Source: an uncultured Bacteroidales bacterium (GTDB taxonomy: Bacteria; Bacteroidota; Bacteroidia; Bacteroidales; Paludibacteraceae). From it: 64,000 bases of DNA. A program made the translations under genes and the position numbers. Shown in pieces: positions 35,304-43,470 of this stretch; within the stretch, counting starts at the first letter, position 1, and every line of letters starts with the position of its first letter. The notes beneath the pieces are model-generated. The model had not been told where the DNA came from. It was given only the letters and a program-made list of their open reading frames with translations, and ran no database searches. The stretch is taken from assembly GCA_902792535.1 (NCBI GenBank), contig CADAZU010000011.1, positions 1 to 64,000 on the forward strand, read 5' to 3'.

Positions 35304-35987
35304 TTATATCGGAGGCGGAAGATTCGATTCCCAAAAGGCTTTGTTTGGAGGTTCAAACCTGTCTTCCGGCTTGGCGAAAACGTCCAAAAGCGTGTTTGAA
35401 GCAGTTTGGAATGTTTGTCGTTTCAATCGGAAAGGTTGCTCCATGGAAATCGGTTCAAAAGCAACGGGTTCCGGTTCCTGCGCTTTCTTCCGCTCCGCTT
35501 GTAACTGCCGATAAACCGCCACGTACGTATATTGATAAAACCGCGAATAGCGTTTCATGCCTTCTTCGGGCTTGGCACCGCCTTTGACGACCGTAAAATA
35601 ATGGTTGAAGAACCGCACGCGCCAAGTAAGCGCCTCCAGCGAATGGTCATGTTCGATGGCGTGCGCCAGACGCTGCGCTTCTTTGATCAACTCGCGGTTT
35701 GCAACGCAAGCCGCAGACCAATGTTTGGGAAAATGGTAGGTATATAGTTCAAAGAGGCCGTTCCGAAAACGTGAAGGGCGGACGACGATGCGCTTTTTGT
35801 AGTGTTGACCTTCTTTAAGTGCATCCATCGCACCCCATAATGTTTTCACTTCAATAGGAGGATGAAAATAGTGCACACCCCGTTTATGAGGCGTGGCTGT
35901 CCGCGGAAGTGAGATGAAATCGAATCCATCCCATTTCAAACGGTTAATTACTATGGTTTTCAAGTGCATTGACATATGCATCGACAT
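35304..35987 (-). CDS. Unrecognised 227-residue protein
   Basis: I do not recognise this family. It is soluble and basic, rich in Arg, Tyr and Phe, with no signal peptide or membrane helix. Conspicuous segments are KKRIVVRPSRFRNGLFELY, HDHSLEALTWRVRFFNHYF and GMKRYSRFYQYTYVAVYR. The last 70 residues are Pro- and Glu-rich and look disordered. Start codons at 35987, 35981, 35975 and 35969 are all possible (MSMHMSMH). They overlap a 30-codon small ORF in another frame. The basic, aromatic profile could suit nucleic-acid binding, which is a guess. It sits with a conserved leader element between nadK and the DUF1963 gene, and may be acquired. Confidence 0.6.
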   Translation of the reverse strand: MSMHMSMHLKTIVINRLKWDGFDFISLPRTATPHKRGVHYFHPPIEVKTLWGAMDALKEGQHYKKRIVVRPSRFRNGLFELYTYHFPKHWSAACVANRELIKEAQRLAHAIEHDHSLEALTWRVRFFNHYFTVVKGGAKPEEGMKRYSRFYQYTYVAVYRQLQAERKKAQEPEPVAFEPISMEQPFRLKRQTFQTASNTLLDVFAKPEDRFEPPNKAFWESNLPPPI

Positions 35988-36036
35988 ATTTTTTTGCTTT
36001 CATTTCAAATGCATTGACATATTTTTTTGCTTTCAT
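35944..36036 (-). CDS. Putative 30-residue small ORF with duplicated MKAKKYV unit
   Basis: Right after conserved element copy 2 an ATG at 36036 opens a 30-codon ORF made of two near copies of an 11-residue unit starting MKAKKYV, encoded by a 33-bp direct repeat. It overlaps the start of the 227-residue gene in another frame, so it could act as a leader peptide coupled to that gene. The promoter at 36171-36202 would transcribe both. There is no proof of translation. Confidence 0.4.
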   Translation of the reverse strand: MKAKKYVNAFEMKAKKYVDAYVNALENHSN

Positions 36037-36140
36037 TTTCAACCCTGAATAAGGGGCGCGCAGGGGTACTTTCAGGGTAGTTCTAGACTTTGTATTGCAT
36101 ATATACGGCACAAATACCACATTTTCAACTACTTACAAGC
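36026..36140 (-). other. 115-bp conserved element, copy 2
   Basis: This is ungapped to 3129-3243 with about 76 percent identity by hand count. On the minus strand it lies inside the leader of the unknown gene, between its promoter (36171-36202) and the small ORF at 36036. It carries the hairpin CCCCTTATTCAGGGTT next to the ATG and a GC-rich block CCCCTGCGCGCCCC. Confidence 0.65.
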
Positions 36141-36170
36141 AAATTAGCGAGATTGAATTTAATTCCGCTG

Positions 36171-36202
36171 CAAAGGTACAAAAAATAGTTGGAATATGCA
36201 AA
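36171..36202 (-). promoter_or_regulatory. Promoter reading through the conserved element
   Basis: On the minus strand TTTGCATATTCC (36202-36191) and TACCTTTG (36178-36171) form the promoter. The leader before the small ORF would be about 130 bases and contains the whole conserved element. This is the longest promoter-to-ORF leader I could measure in the window. Confidence 0.7.
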
Positions 36203-36240
36203 TTTTAGAGAGCAAAAATAGAAATATTTGCCATCGGGGC

Positions 36241-36271
36241 TTGCACATCTCAAAAAAATGTTGTACCTTTG
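36241..36271 (+). promoter_or_regulatory. Promoter of the MORN/DUF1963 gene
   Basis: TTGCACATCTC at 36241 and TACCTTTG at 36264-36271 lie inside an open frame that starts at 36196. They show that the real start codon is downstream, at 36322. Confidence 0.75.
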
Positions 36272-36321
36272 CCGCGGAAAATCTACAATACTATATTAAC
36301 CATATATTAACCACGGATGTT

Positions 36322-37431
36322 ATGGATGAGATCAGATTTGTTTCCTGTTCGTACGAGGGAGAAGTGGACGAGCAGGGATTGCCGCACGGAAAAGGGACGA
36401 TGACTTATATCGCGGACAAAAGCGAGAATGCGGACGCGCGCGATTATAAATATGAAGGTGAGTTCGTGCACGGCGTGCGGAATGGAGAGGGATGTATATG
36501 CAGGGATAGTTTTTTCCCTAATCCGAAAACGGAATATGAATGGTATAGCGAGGGCGATTATGACAGTTGCGGCAGGTTGATTCATCCGAGTCATCCGGCA
36601 GGCACGTATAGCCGCTATTTGAGTGGCTGGTGCATTGTATGGGAAGGGACATGGGAAAACGATATGCCTGTTAAACCCAAGCGCGATTACAAAGATCAAT
36701 ATCCCGACGCCCGCGATATGGCTTTGGCTCGCGCTACGGCTTGGGAGTCGCTGAAAGACACAGTCCGGCACGCAGGAAACAGCGCGATCCGCCTATGCCA
36801 CGAACCCACCGACCGGGACCTGAAAGGACATAGTAAGTTCGGAGGAAGACCTGATCTGCCGCAAGGAGTGGCATATCCCATGATTGAACTGACAGACGAA
36901 CAAGGAGAGAGGTACGAAGATCCGATGTTTTTCGTTTGCCAACTGCGGTGCGAAGAGTTAGCGGCGCACGACCCGATGAACTTGTTACCCCACTCGGGAA
37001 TGATATATGTCTTTGCCGAAATAGACTATTTCCTCGGGCATTTCGAATCGGAGTCTCCGGGCATGGGAAAATGGGAAAAGAAGTATTTTCGGGTAATGCA
37101 CTACGACGCCATAGCCTGCACGCATTTGGAAACGCATACCGTCTATGTGGAGCGAGACGGCAAACAGGAGTTGTATGGACTGCCGGAGGAGAAAATTACA
37201 TTTGAGCCAGGCGCAGACCCTTGCGGCGACGGATTAAGACTGCTGGGAATGCCTTATATCGAAGACGTGCGGGAGGAAATGCCGAGGTATATCAATCTTC
37301 TGCAGATCGACGAAGTGGACGAGTGGAATCTGAGTTTCTTCGACTGCGGCACGCTTAATTTCCTCATCCGACCGGAGGACCTAAAAGAAAAACGCTTCCA
37401 GCACGTTGAATGTTACCTGCATTCGTTCTAA
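36322..37431 (+). CDS. MORN-repeat and DUF1963 (YwqG-like) protein
   Basis: This is a 369-residue cytosolic protein. The N-terminal part has two MORN-like repeats (YEGEVDEQGLPHGKGTMTY and YEGEFVHGVRNGEG). After a linker of about 60 residues comes a DUF1963/YwqG domain, marked by SKFGGRPDLPQGVAYP and FVCQLRCEEL. The ATG at 36322 is chosen because a promoter sits between it and upstream in-frame starts. DUF1963 proteins are widespread and uncharacterised, and often lie in accessory regions as possible immunity or scaffold proteins. Here it lies between nadK and pdxJ, divergent from the unknown 227-residue gene. Confidence 0.8.
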   Translation: MDEIRFVSCSYEGEVDEQGLPHGKGTMTYIADKSENADARDYKYEGEFVHGVRNGEGCICRDSFFPNPKTEYEWYSEGDYDSCGRLIHPSHPAGTYSRYLSGWCIVWEGTWENDMPVKPKRDYKDQYPDARDMALARATAWESLKDTVRHAGNSAIRLCHEPTDRDLKGHSKFGGRPDLPQGVAYPMIELTDEQGERYEDPMFFVCQLRCEELAAHDPMNLLPHSGMIYVFAEIDYFLGHFESESPGMGKWEKKYFRVMHYDAIACTHLETHTVYVERDGKQELYGLPEEKITFEPGADPCGDGLRLLGMPYIEDVREEMPRYINLLQIDEVDEWNLSFFDCGTLNFLIRPEDLKEKRFQHVECYLHSF

Positions 37432-37475
37432 AAACAAGTAAGAACAAGGAAAGTTCAATTTTTTATGCGGAACTC

Positions 37476-37506
37476 TTGCATATCTCAAAAAAATGTTGTA
37501 CCTTTG
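37476..37506 (+). promoter_or_regulatory. Promoter of pdxJ and the exbBD-tonB operon
   Basis: TTGCATATCTC at 37476 and TACCTTTG at 37499-37506 leave a very short leader of about 10 bases before the ATG at 37522. Its spacer is nearly identical to that of the promoter at 36241-36271 (tcaaaaaaatgttg), suggesting one was copied from the other. Confidence 0.78.
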
Positions 37507-37521
37507 CAGCGGATTTAGAAT

Positions 37522-38241
37522 ATGAGTATGACGAGACTGAGTGTAAATATCAATAAAGTGGCTACGCTTCGCAATGCGCGCGGAGGTAACTTGCCGGACG
37601 TGGAGCGTTTTGCGGTGGATTGCGAGTTGTTCGGTGCGCAGGGGATTACGGTTCATCCGCGTCCCGACGAGCGGCATATACGCAAAGAGGACGTCTATCA
37701 GTTGAAATCGATGGTGAAGACGGAGCTGAACGTGGAGGGCAATCCGACGGAGGAGTTTATGGCGCTGGTGACGGACATCCGTCCGACGCAAGTGACGCTG
37801 GTGCCGGACGACCCGAATCAGCTGACCTCTAATCACGGTTGGGACACCAAGCGGCATCTGGATTTTCTGAAGGGCGTGGTGAATGAATTGCACTCGCATC
37901 GTATACGCGTGAGCATTTTTGTGGATCCGGATCCGGTGATGGTGGAGTATGCGCTGCGCACGGGTGCCGACCGCGTGGAGCTGTACACGGGACCTTATGC
38001 GGAGCTGTTTAACGAGGACCCGAAGAAGGCGATCGAGAAATACCGTCCGGCGGCGGAGAAAGCGCACGAACTGGGTCTGGGTATGAATGCCGGACACGAC
38101 TTGAACCTGAAGAACCTGAAACCGTTTATCCAAGCATTCCCTTGGACCGCGGAGGTGTCGATCGGACATGCCATCGTCTGCGACGCGCTCTATCTGGGCA
38201 TCCAGGAGACGATACAGGAATACTTGGACTTACTGAAGTAA
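37522..38241 (+). CDS. pdxJ: Pyridoxine 5-phosphate synthase
   Basis: PdxJ condenses 1-deoxyxylulose 5-phosphate with 3-amino-2-oxopropyl phosphate to give pyridoxine 5-phosphate (the DXP-dependent vitamin B6 route). The 239-residue TIM barrel shows [57 protein letters not shown] and [12 protein letters not shown]. Length is normal. In Bacteroidetes pdxJ commonly stands ahead of exbB-exbD-tonB, as it does here. Confidence 0.97.
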   Translation: MSMTRLSVNINKVATLRNARGGNLPDVERFAVDCELFGAQGITVHPRPDERHIRKEDVYQLKSMVKTELNVEGNPTEEFMALVTDIRPTQVTLVPDDPNQLTSNHGWDTKRHLDFLKGVVNELHSHRIRVSIFVDPDPVMVEYALRTGADRVELYTGPYAELFNEDPKKAIEKYRPAAEKAHELGLGMNAGHDLNLKNLKPFIQAFPWTAEVSIGHAIVCDALYLGIQETIQEYLDLLK

Positions 38242-38242
38242 G

Positions 38243-38335
38243 TCATTTGATATTTGATATTTCTTATCTCGGCAAAGCCTCGAACGATCGGCTGAAGCCG
38301 TATGGACATTTGATATTTGATATTTGAAAATTAAT
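38243..38335. repeat. Composite repeat: AT-rich arms around a GC-rich core
   Basis: Two copies of catttgatatttgatattt flank a core of about 43 bases that contains cggctgaagccg. The whole gap between pdxJ and exbB consists of it. The trmN6 insert at 50963-51029 has the same arm-core-arm plan with different sequences. Confidence 0.75.
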
Positions 38336-39025
38336 ATGTTATTACAAATTGACACAATTGCCCTCGCGGAGGACATGGTAGCACAGGAAGAGGCTGTGCA
38401 GGAATCAATCAACTTATGGGAAATGGCGCAATACGGCGGCTGGATCATGGTCATTCTGGCGATCCTGCTGGCGATTGCATGTTATATTTTTATCGCTCGT
38501 CTGGTGGTGATCAAGCAAGCCACGCGCGAGGATAAATCGTTCATGGACCGCATTCGCGACTACATCCATGACGGCAAGATCGACTCGGCGCTGAACCTCT
38601 GCAAGCAGACCGACACTCCGTCCGCGCACATGATAGAGAAAGGTATCACGCGTATAGGCCGTCCGATGCAGGACGTGCAGGTGGCGGTTGAGAACGTCGG
38701 AAACCTGGAGGTCGGACGTCTGGAGAAAGGGCTGGTGATCATGGCGACGATCGCAGCCGGTGCTCCGATGCTGGGTTTCCTCGGAACGGTGCTCGGTATG
38801 GTGCAGACCTTCTATAACATGGCGCAGACCTCCGGCGGCGTGATCGAGATGAGCGCGCTGTCCACCGGTATGTACCAGGCGATGGTGACCACGATCGGCG
38901 GTCTGATCGTCGGTATTCTGGCGATGTTTGCGTACAACTATCTGGTGTCGCGTATCGACCGCGTGGTACGTCTGCTGGAGAGCCGTACGCTGGAGTTTAT
39001 GGACCTTTTGAATGAGCCCGCATAA
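38336..39025 (+). CDS. exbB: MotA/TolQ/ExbB proton-channel protein
   Basis: This 229-residue inner-membrane protein of the ExbB/TolQ family has a first helix (GGWIMVILAILLAIACYIFI), a cytoplasmic loop and two helices (LVIMATIAAGAPMLGFLGTV and VTTIGGLIVGILAMFAYNYL). With ExbD it turns proton flow into force on TonB. I start it at the ATG at 38336. It is two bases before exbD and in one operon with exbD and tonB. Confidence 0.93.
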   Translation: MLLQIDTIALAEDMVAQEEAVQESINLWEMAQYGGWIMVILAILLAIACYIFIARLVVIKQATREDKSFMDRIRDYIHDGKIDSALNLCKQTDTPSAHMIEKGITRIGRPMQDVQVAVENVGNLEVGRLEKGLVIMATIAAGAPMLGFLGTVLGMVQTFYNMAQTSGGVIEMSALSTGMYQAMVTTIGGLIVGILAMFAYNYLVSRIDRVVRLLESRTLEFMDLLNEPA

Positions 39026-39027
39026 GT

Positions 39028-39435
39028 ATGGCATTAAAGAGACGCAATAGGGTAGAAGCGACGTTCGCGATGAGCTCCATGACGGACTTGGTGTTCCTGC
39101 TGCTGCTGTTCTTCGTCATGGCGTCCACGATGTCTTCGCCCAATGATATCAAGATCAACCTGCCGACTTCGCGTTCGCAGAAAGCGACCCGTCCGCAGGT
39201 AGCCAAAGTGTCGATTGACAACCTCGGCAACTATTATGTGGCGATCGGCAAAGCCAAACCGGTCGCAATCGATCCGGAGAGTCTGGAGGGATACCTGAGC
39301 GGTATTCAGGCTTCGGACAGCACGATGTACATTGCGCTGCATGCCGACGAGGATGTGGCGTACAAGGAAGTGGTGCGCGTGCTGGACATAGCGAACGAAC
39401 ACCACATGCGGCTGGTAGTGGCGACTAAGAAATGA
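39028..39435 (+). CDS. exbD: ExbD/TolR biopolymer transport protein
   Basis: This 135-residue protein has a short cytoplasmic N-terminus, one helix (LVFLLLLFFVMASTM) preceded by the key Asp in SMTDLVFLLL that carries protons, and a periplasmic domain. It is the partner of ExbB. Its stop overlaps the tonB start (ATGA). Confidence 0.93.
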   Translation: MALKRRNRVEATFAMSSMTDLVFLLLLFFVMASTMSSPNDIKINLPTSRSQKATRPQVAKVSIDNLGNYYVAIGKAKPVAIDPESLEGYLSGIQASDSTMYIALHADEDVAYKEVVRVLDIANEHHMRLVVATKK

Positions 39436-40244
39436 CCAAAAAACAAGAGCGACATATTGTAGCGACGACAGGCACGATCCTGTTTCTGCTTCTGGTATTC
39501 CTGCTGCTTTGGTTCATTCGCTTGACTGCCGTAGTGCCGGAAGAGGAAGAAGGCGTGGAGGTAGCGTTCGGCGAAGTGATGGAAGCCGGAGGCTACATGG
39601 CGGAGCAATCGGAGGCGGTTCCTTTGGAGCAGCCGTCTGCAGCCGCTCCTGTGCAGCCTTCCGCTCCTTCGAATAATGACCTGATGACGCAGGAGGACGA
39701 GGAGTCGCTTGCGTTGCAGAAAGAGCAGGAACGCAAAGAGCGCGAGCGCAAGCAGGCAGAAGCGGCGGAGAAACAGCGCCAGCGCGAAGAGCAAGCCCGA
39801 TTAGAGGCGGAGCGCAAAGCCCGTGAAGCAGCCGAAGCGGCAGAGCGGGCCAAACAAGCGGAAGCGATCGCCAAAGCCAACCAGATGGGTTCGTTGTTCG
39901 GTCAATCCGGCAACACGACCGGTTCGGGCAACAGCCAAGGAGCCGGACAGAAAGGCAATCCTGTGGGACACGGTTCGCAAGGCGGCAACAGCTGGTCGCT
40001 CGGAGGACGAAGCATCAAAGGCACTTTGCCGCAGCCGTCCAATACGTTTAATCAAGAGGGACGCGTGATCGTAGAGATCCGCGTGAATGCTGCCGGACAA
40101 GTGATCTCGGCGACCCACAAAGGCGGCACTATTTCGGATAAACAAACTATCCAACTCGCTCTCGACGCCGCCAAAAAGGCGAAGTTTACCGAGGGCGACC
40201 ATGACCAGATCGGAACAATTACCTATAATTTCAAGTTTAACTAA
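39432..40244 (+). CDS. tonB: TonB/TolA-like energy transducer
   Basis: This 270-residue protein has an N-terminal anchor (TILFLLLVFLLLWFIRL) and a long charged linker rich in Glu, Lys, Arg and Ala (about 95-145) that should be a helix. A Gly/Ser/Asn linker and a C-terminal TonB-like domain follow (EGRVIVEIRVNAAGQVISA to TITYNFKFN). It transmits energy to the TonB-dependent receptors at 10800 and 54924, and may serve in a Tol-like system. The long EKRA linker is more TolA-like than the Pro-rich TonB linker. Confidence 0.85.
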   Translation: MTKKQERHIVATTGTILFLLLVFLLLWFIRLTAVVPEEEEGVEVAFGEVMEAGGYMAEQSEAVPLEQPSAAAPVQPSAPSNNDLMTQEDEESLALQKEQERKERERKQAEAAEKQRQREEQARLEAERKAREAAEAAERAKQAEAIAKANQMGSLFGQSGNTTGSGNSQGAGQKGNPVGHGSQGGNSWSLGGRSIKGTLPQPSNTFNQEGRVIVEIRVNAAGQVISATHKGGTISDKQTIQLALDAAKKAKFTEGDHDQIGTITYNFKFN

Positions 40245-40274
40245 ATTGTAAATTACTAAATTGTAAATTACGTT

Positions 40275-40802
40275 ATGAACTACTTGTTTCTTGACAATGG
40301 TTTCGAGGAGATCGAAGCAGTTACCACGATTGATTTACTGCGTCGCGCAAAGATCGCATTGACGACAGTGTCTGTTACCGGCAATCCGATGGTTCTCGGC
40401 GCACATAACATCGCCGTGGAAGCACACGGACTGATCGAAAAGATTGATTTCTCGGACGCCGAGATGCTGATCCTTCCGGGCGGACAGACCAAATTAGGCG
40501 AATGTTCCGCATTGTGCGAGCTGCTCGTCGAGCATAACAAAGCCGACAAGCTGATTGCGGCGATCTGTGCTGCTCCGACCGTACTGGCTAAATTAGGCAT
40601 TCTGGAGGGCAAACAGGCTACTTGTTATCCCGGTCTGCAAGCTGCGCTGGGAGAGAGTTATGTCGGCGGACTGGTCGTTGAAAGCAAGAATATTATCACC
40701 GGCAAAGGTCCCGGATTGAGTTCCGACTTTGCCTTCTGTATCATAGAACGTCTAGCGGGCGCCGAGACAGCGGACGCCGTATATGACGCTGCTCAATATT
40801 AA
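40275..40802 (+). CDS. DJ-1/PfpI family protein (YajL-like)
   Basis: This is a 175-residue DJ-1 superfamily protein with the early Glu (FEEIEAV) and the nucleophile Cys in AAICAAPTVLA. The order of motifs fits the YajL/DJ-1 branch, whose members are linked to oxidative or glycation stress. It follows tonB after a gap of 30 bases made of aaattgtaaattacta repeat, and is probably co-transcribed. Confidence 0.9.
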   Translation: MNYLFLDNGFEEIEAVTTIDLLRRAKIALTTVSVTGNPMVLGAHNIAVEAHGLIEKIDFSDAEMLILPGGQTKLGECSALCELLVEHNKADKLIAAICAAPTVLAKLGILEGKQATCYPGLQAALGESYVGGLVVESKNIITGKGPGLSSDFAFCIIERLAGAETADAVYDAAQY

Positions 40803-40824
40803 TTAACCACAAATTTTTACAATT

Positions 40825-41214
40825 ATGACAAGAGAACAAATTTTTGCTGCTTTTGCCACGAACATCGCATTGGTAGATGGCAATCTGTATGACTCTGAGG
40901 TAGAGCGTATCGGCGATTTGGCTGCCGCTAACGGTTTGGACCGTAGTGCTGTGCTCCGCGCTTGCGCTGCCGAGGTAGATCATCCGACCAACCTGGCTGC
41001 TCTTACTCCGCTGATGAGCGAGGATGACAAAGACTTGGCTATCTTCGGTATGGTACGTATTTCGATCGCTGACAACCGCATCGCTATCAAAGAGATGCAA
41101 CGCGTTCACACCGCTTGCGAGAACTTCGGTTGGGGTGCGCAGTACGTGACGATCAAGTTCCTGCAGCAGCTGAAGAAAGATCCGTCGCTGCTCGTAGAAG
41201 GTGTAGATTTCTAA
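40825..41214 (+). CDS. TerB-like helical protein
   Basis: This 129-residue all-helical acidic cytosolic protein has the TerB-type metal-binding pattern ALVDGNLYDSEVERI (Asp and Glu pair) with a second helix-pair repeat (ISIADNRIAIKEMQRV). TerB domains are linked to tellurite and metal responses, and also occur as general modules. It is followed by a strong terminator and is probably the last gene of the pdxJ operon. Confidence 0.65.
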   Translation: MTREQIFAAFATNIALVDGNLYDSEVERIGDLAAANGLDRSAVLRACAAEVDHPTNLAALTPLMSEDDKDLAIFGMVRISIADNRIAIKEMQRVHTACENFGWGAQYVTIKFLQQLKKDPSLLVEGVDF

Positions 41215-41232
41215 TTCACCCACGAGGATATG

Positions 41233-41266
41233 AAAAACAGACGCTCGAAGGCGTCTGTTTTTTTTA
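41233..41266. terminator. Bidirectional terminator between the terB-like gene and queE
   Basis: The 10-base stem AAACAGACGC (41235-41244) pairs with GCGTCTGTTT (41251-41260) around TCGAAG, followed by a T-run. The A-run on the other side gives a T-run on the minus strand, so it also ends the que operon. Confidence 0.9.
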
Positions 41267-41920
41267 TCGAAGTCCAATGATTTTATGGAGTTGGACGCTG
41301 AGTCGCCAGAAGGGGTGCGCCAGAATATATCGGACGGTCTCGTCCAAGTTGTCATTGTTGTCCTCCGACCATTCGTCGATGCCGCTCTCCATGAGCAGAT
41401 CGCCGTTGTAACGTAGAGGCTGCAACATCCAATGCTCCGCTTCTATCTGTGAGCGCCAGATCTCCGGATCGTACGTGCCGGTGAAGACCACCTTCACTTC
41501 GTTCACCTTTTTGAGCGCCAAAGGCGGCTGATGGCTGAGGACTGCATGTCGGAGACTTAGCTCTTTGGGAGAACAAGTGATCCAGTCGATCCCTTCGGGC
41601 AGCGGGTGTGTGCCGTTGGTCTCTATACAGATATAGAATCCCGCTTCGTGGAGGGCGTCAATAAGCGGTTTGTCCACCTGCAGACTCGGTTCGCCGCCGG
41701 TAAGGACGCACATCTTACGCCGCTCGTTGGGCGCGTCGTAGAGCGTGCGCATCTCCGCTATGATCTCCGATGCACTCATCTCGGTGAACTCCGCAAAGTC
41801 GGTGTCGCACCAAGGGCAGCGTAGATTGCAGCCGCTAAAGCGAACGAACACAGCGGGAATGCCGCTGTGTGCTCCCTCGCCCTGCAAGGTAAAGAATATT
41901 TCGTTAACTCTATATAGCAT
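41264..41920 (-). CDS. queE: 7-carboxy-7-deazaguanine synthase
   Basis: This radical SAM enzyme converts carboxy-tetrahydropterin to 7-carboxy-7-deazaguanine in queuosine synthesis. The 218-residue protein has the cluster motif FSGCNLRCPWCDTDF (CX3CX2C) near residue 30 and the LTGGEPSLQ motif. I start it at the ATG at 41920 (MLYRVNEIFFTLQGEG); an alternative ATG at 41950 would add ten residues of non-conserved sequence. It is the last gene of the operon queF-queC-queD-queE. Confidence 0.95.
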   Translation of the reverse strand: MLYRVNEIFFTLQGEGAHSGIPAVFVRFSGCNLRCPWCDTDFAEFTEMSASEIIAEMRTLYDAPNERRKMCVLTGGEPSLQVDKPLIDALHEAGFYICIETNGTHPLPEGIDWITCSPKELSLRHAVLSHQPPLALKKVNEVKVVFTGTYDPEIWRSQIEAEHWMLQPLRYNGDLLMESGIDEWSEDNNDNLDETVRYILAHPFWRLSVQLHKIIGLR

Positions 41921-41958
41921 AGGATGGACTAGGTTGACCTGGGACGACATAGGAAGCC

Positions 41959-42291
41959 CTAGTCTCTCTCGTAAATAGCGGTGTTGCCTTCGGATTCTTG
42001 GACGGAGACCTTGTAGCAATTCTCCACATGGTCGCAAATCCAGCGGGCGATGTTTTCTGCGGACGGATTGACGTCCAGCACTTCGTTGATATATTTATGG
42101 TCAAAGGTGTCCTTCACTACTTTTTTGATGTGCGTGAAGTCAGTCACCATACCGTCTTTGTTCAACTCCTTGGCTTTGCAATAAACCACAATGATCCAGT
42201 TGTGGCCATGGAGGTTCTCGCATTTGCTTTCGTACGACAGCATCAAGTTATGCGCCGCCGAGATCTCTATTTTCTTTTCTACGTAGTACAC
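41959..42291 (-). CDS. queD: 6-carboxytetrahydropterin synthase
   Basis: QueD makes 6-carboxytetrahydropterin from dihydroneopterin triphosphate. The 110-residue protein has the zinc ligands His14 (SAAHNL), His28 and His30 (NLHGHNW) and the catalytic Cys24. It starts at a GTG (42291), as no ATG is near. It lies 35 bases after queC across an aaaattaaaaattac-type junction repeat. Confidence 0.95.
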   Translation of the reverse strand: MYYVEKKIEISAAHNLMLSYESKCENLHGHNWIIVVYCKAKELNKDGMVTDFTHIKKVVKDTFDHKYINEVLDVNPSAENIARWICDHVENCYKVSVQESEGNTAIYERD

Positions 42292-42296
42292 GGGGT

Positions 42297-42326
42297 AATT
42301 AAAAATTAAAAATTACGAATTAAAAA
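42297..42326. repeat. aattaaaa junction repeat
   Basis: Three units of aattaaaaatta fill the gap between queC and queD, directly before the queD GTG start. Confidence 0.65.
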
Positions 42327-42980
42327 TTAATTATCATAGATCGTGTTATCCTCAATGCCGGCTTGCGCGAGGGCTTCTTTGCGCTCGCGGCAGGTGCCGC
42401 ATACACCGCAGTGGTGCTCGCCGCCTTTGTAGCAACTCCAGGTCTCGGAGTAGTCAATATTCAGTTCTTTGCCTTTGGAGGCTATCTCCGCCTTGGTGAG
42501 TTTGGTATAAGGCGTGAGGAGCTGGACGCCATTCCAGGTGCCGAAATGGATCGCTTGGTTCATCGCTTCCACGAACTCCGGCCGGCAGTCCGGATAGATT
42601 GTATGGTCTCCGGCATGGTTCGCCAGCATGACGTACTGCATCTTGTTGTTCTCCGCAATGCCTGCGGCGATAGAGAGCATAATGCCGTTGCGGAAAGGCA
42701 CAACGGTCGATTTCATGTTCTCTTCGTCGTAATTGCCTTCGGGTATCGCTTCGGCTCCTTCGAGCAACGAGGATTTGAAGAATTGCTTGATAAACGGCAG
42801 GCGAATGACCAGATGGGGTATTCCGAGCCGTTCGCAATGCAGCTTGGCAAACTCTAACTCGCGGTCATTATGGTTGCTGCCATAGTGAAACGAGACCGCC
42901 ATGCCGATGCGAAAGCGGTACTCGTAAAGCATTGTGGTGGAGTCCAATCCACCGGAAAGGACGATAAGGGTATCTTTCAT
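42327..42980 (-). CDS. queC: 7-cyano-7-deazaguanine synthase
   Basis: QueC turns the carboxylate made by QueE into the nitrile preQ0 using ATP and ammonia. The 217-residue protein has the PP-loop VLSGGLDSTTML (9-14) and a C-terminal zinc site with four cysteines (ETWSCYKGG and HHCGVCGTCRE). It lies six bases after queF. Confidence 0.97.
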   Translation of the reverse strand: MKDTLIVLSGGLDSTTMLYEYRFRIGMAVSFHYGSNHNDRELEFAKLHCERLGIPHLVIRLPFIKQFFKSSLLEGAEAIPEGNYDEENMKSTVVPFRNGIMLSIAAGIAENNKMQYVMLANHAGDHTIYPDCRPEFVEAMNQAIHFGTWNGVQLLTPYTKLTKAEIASKGKELNIDYSETWSCYKGGEHHCGVCGTCRERKEALAQAGIEDNTIYDN

Positions 42981-42986
42981 AAATGT

Positions 42987-43463
42987 TTAATGCTTAGTGT
43001 TTAGGGAGAATTGTTCTCTCAGCCGTTGTGCCTTCAGTTCCTCGTGCTCCTTGTCAGCATAATTGGCAAAGGGATAGATGCTGATTCCGCCGCGAGGCAT
43101 GAAATAACCGATGACCTCCAAGTATTTGGGATCCATCAACTTGACCAGATCTTTCATGATAATATTGACGCAATCCTCATGGAAGTCCCCATGGTTGCGG
43201 AAGGAGAAGAGGTATAGTTTGAGACTCTTGCTCTCTACCATCCGTTCGCGCGGGATATAACTGATGTACAGATGTCCGAAATCCGGTTGCCCTGTCTTGG
43301 GGCAAAGGGTGGTGAACTCCGGACAATTGAAAGTAACGAGGTATTCGTTCTCGGGGTGTTTGTTCGGGAATGTCTCCAGCACGGAGGGGTTATAGTTGTC
43401 GCTATATTGCACGTGCTGGTTTCCCAAGAGGGTAACTCCTTCTAATTCGTTTTCAGTTCGCAT
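42987..43463 (-). CDS. queF: NADPH-dependent 7-cyano-7-deazaguanine reductase
   Basis: QueF reduces preQ0 to preQ1. The 158-residue protein is of the short (unimodular) type with the catalytic Cys54 and Asp61 in [14 protein letters not shown] and the QueF motif [16 protein letters not shown]. It starts only seven bases after the stop of the large secreted protein, leaving no space for a preQ1 riboswitch or a promoter of its own. Confidence 0.97.
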   Translation of the reverse strand: MRTENELEGVTLLGNQHVQYSDNYNPSVLETFPNKHPENEYLVTFNCPEFTTLCPKTGQPDFGHLYISYIPRERMVESKSLKLYLFSFRNHGDFHEDCVNIIMKDLVKLMDPKYLEVIGYFMPRGGISIYPFANYADKEHEELKAQRLREQFSLNTKH

Positions 43464-43470
43464 GTCTGTT

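Noticed and set aside
35305-35340. tRNA-like gattcgattcc sequence
   Set aside because: There is no acceptor stem or anticodon arm around it and it lies inside a coding region.
36196-36321. Upstream start for the MORN/DUF1963 gene
   Set aside because: A complete promoter lies at 36241-36271, inside that extension.
42980-43470. preQ1 riboswitch before queF
   Set aside because: Only seven bases separate queF from the upstream gene, with no room for an aptamer.
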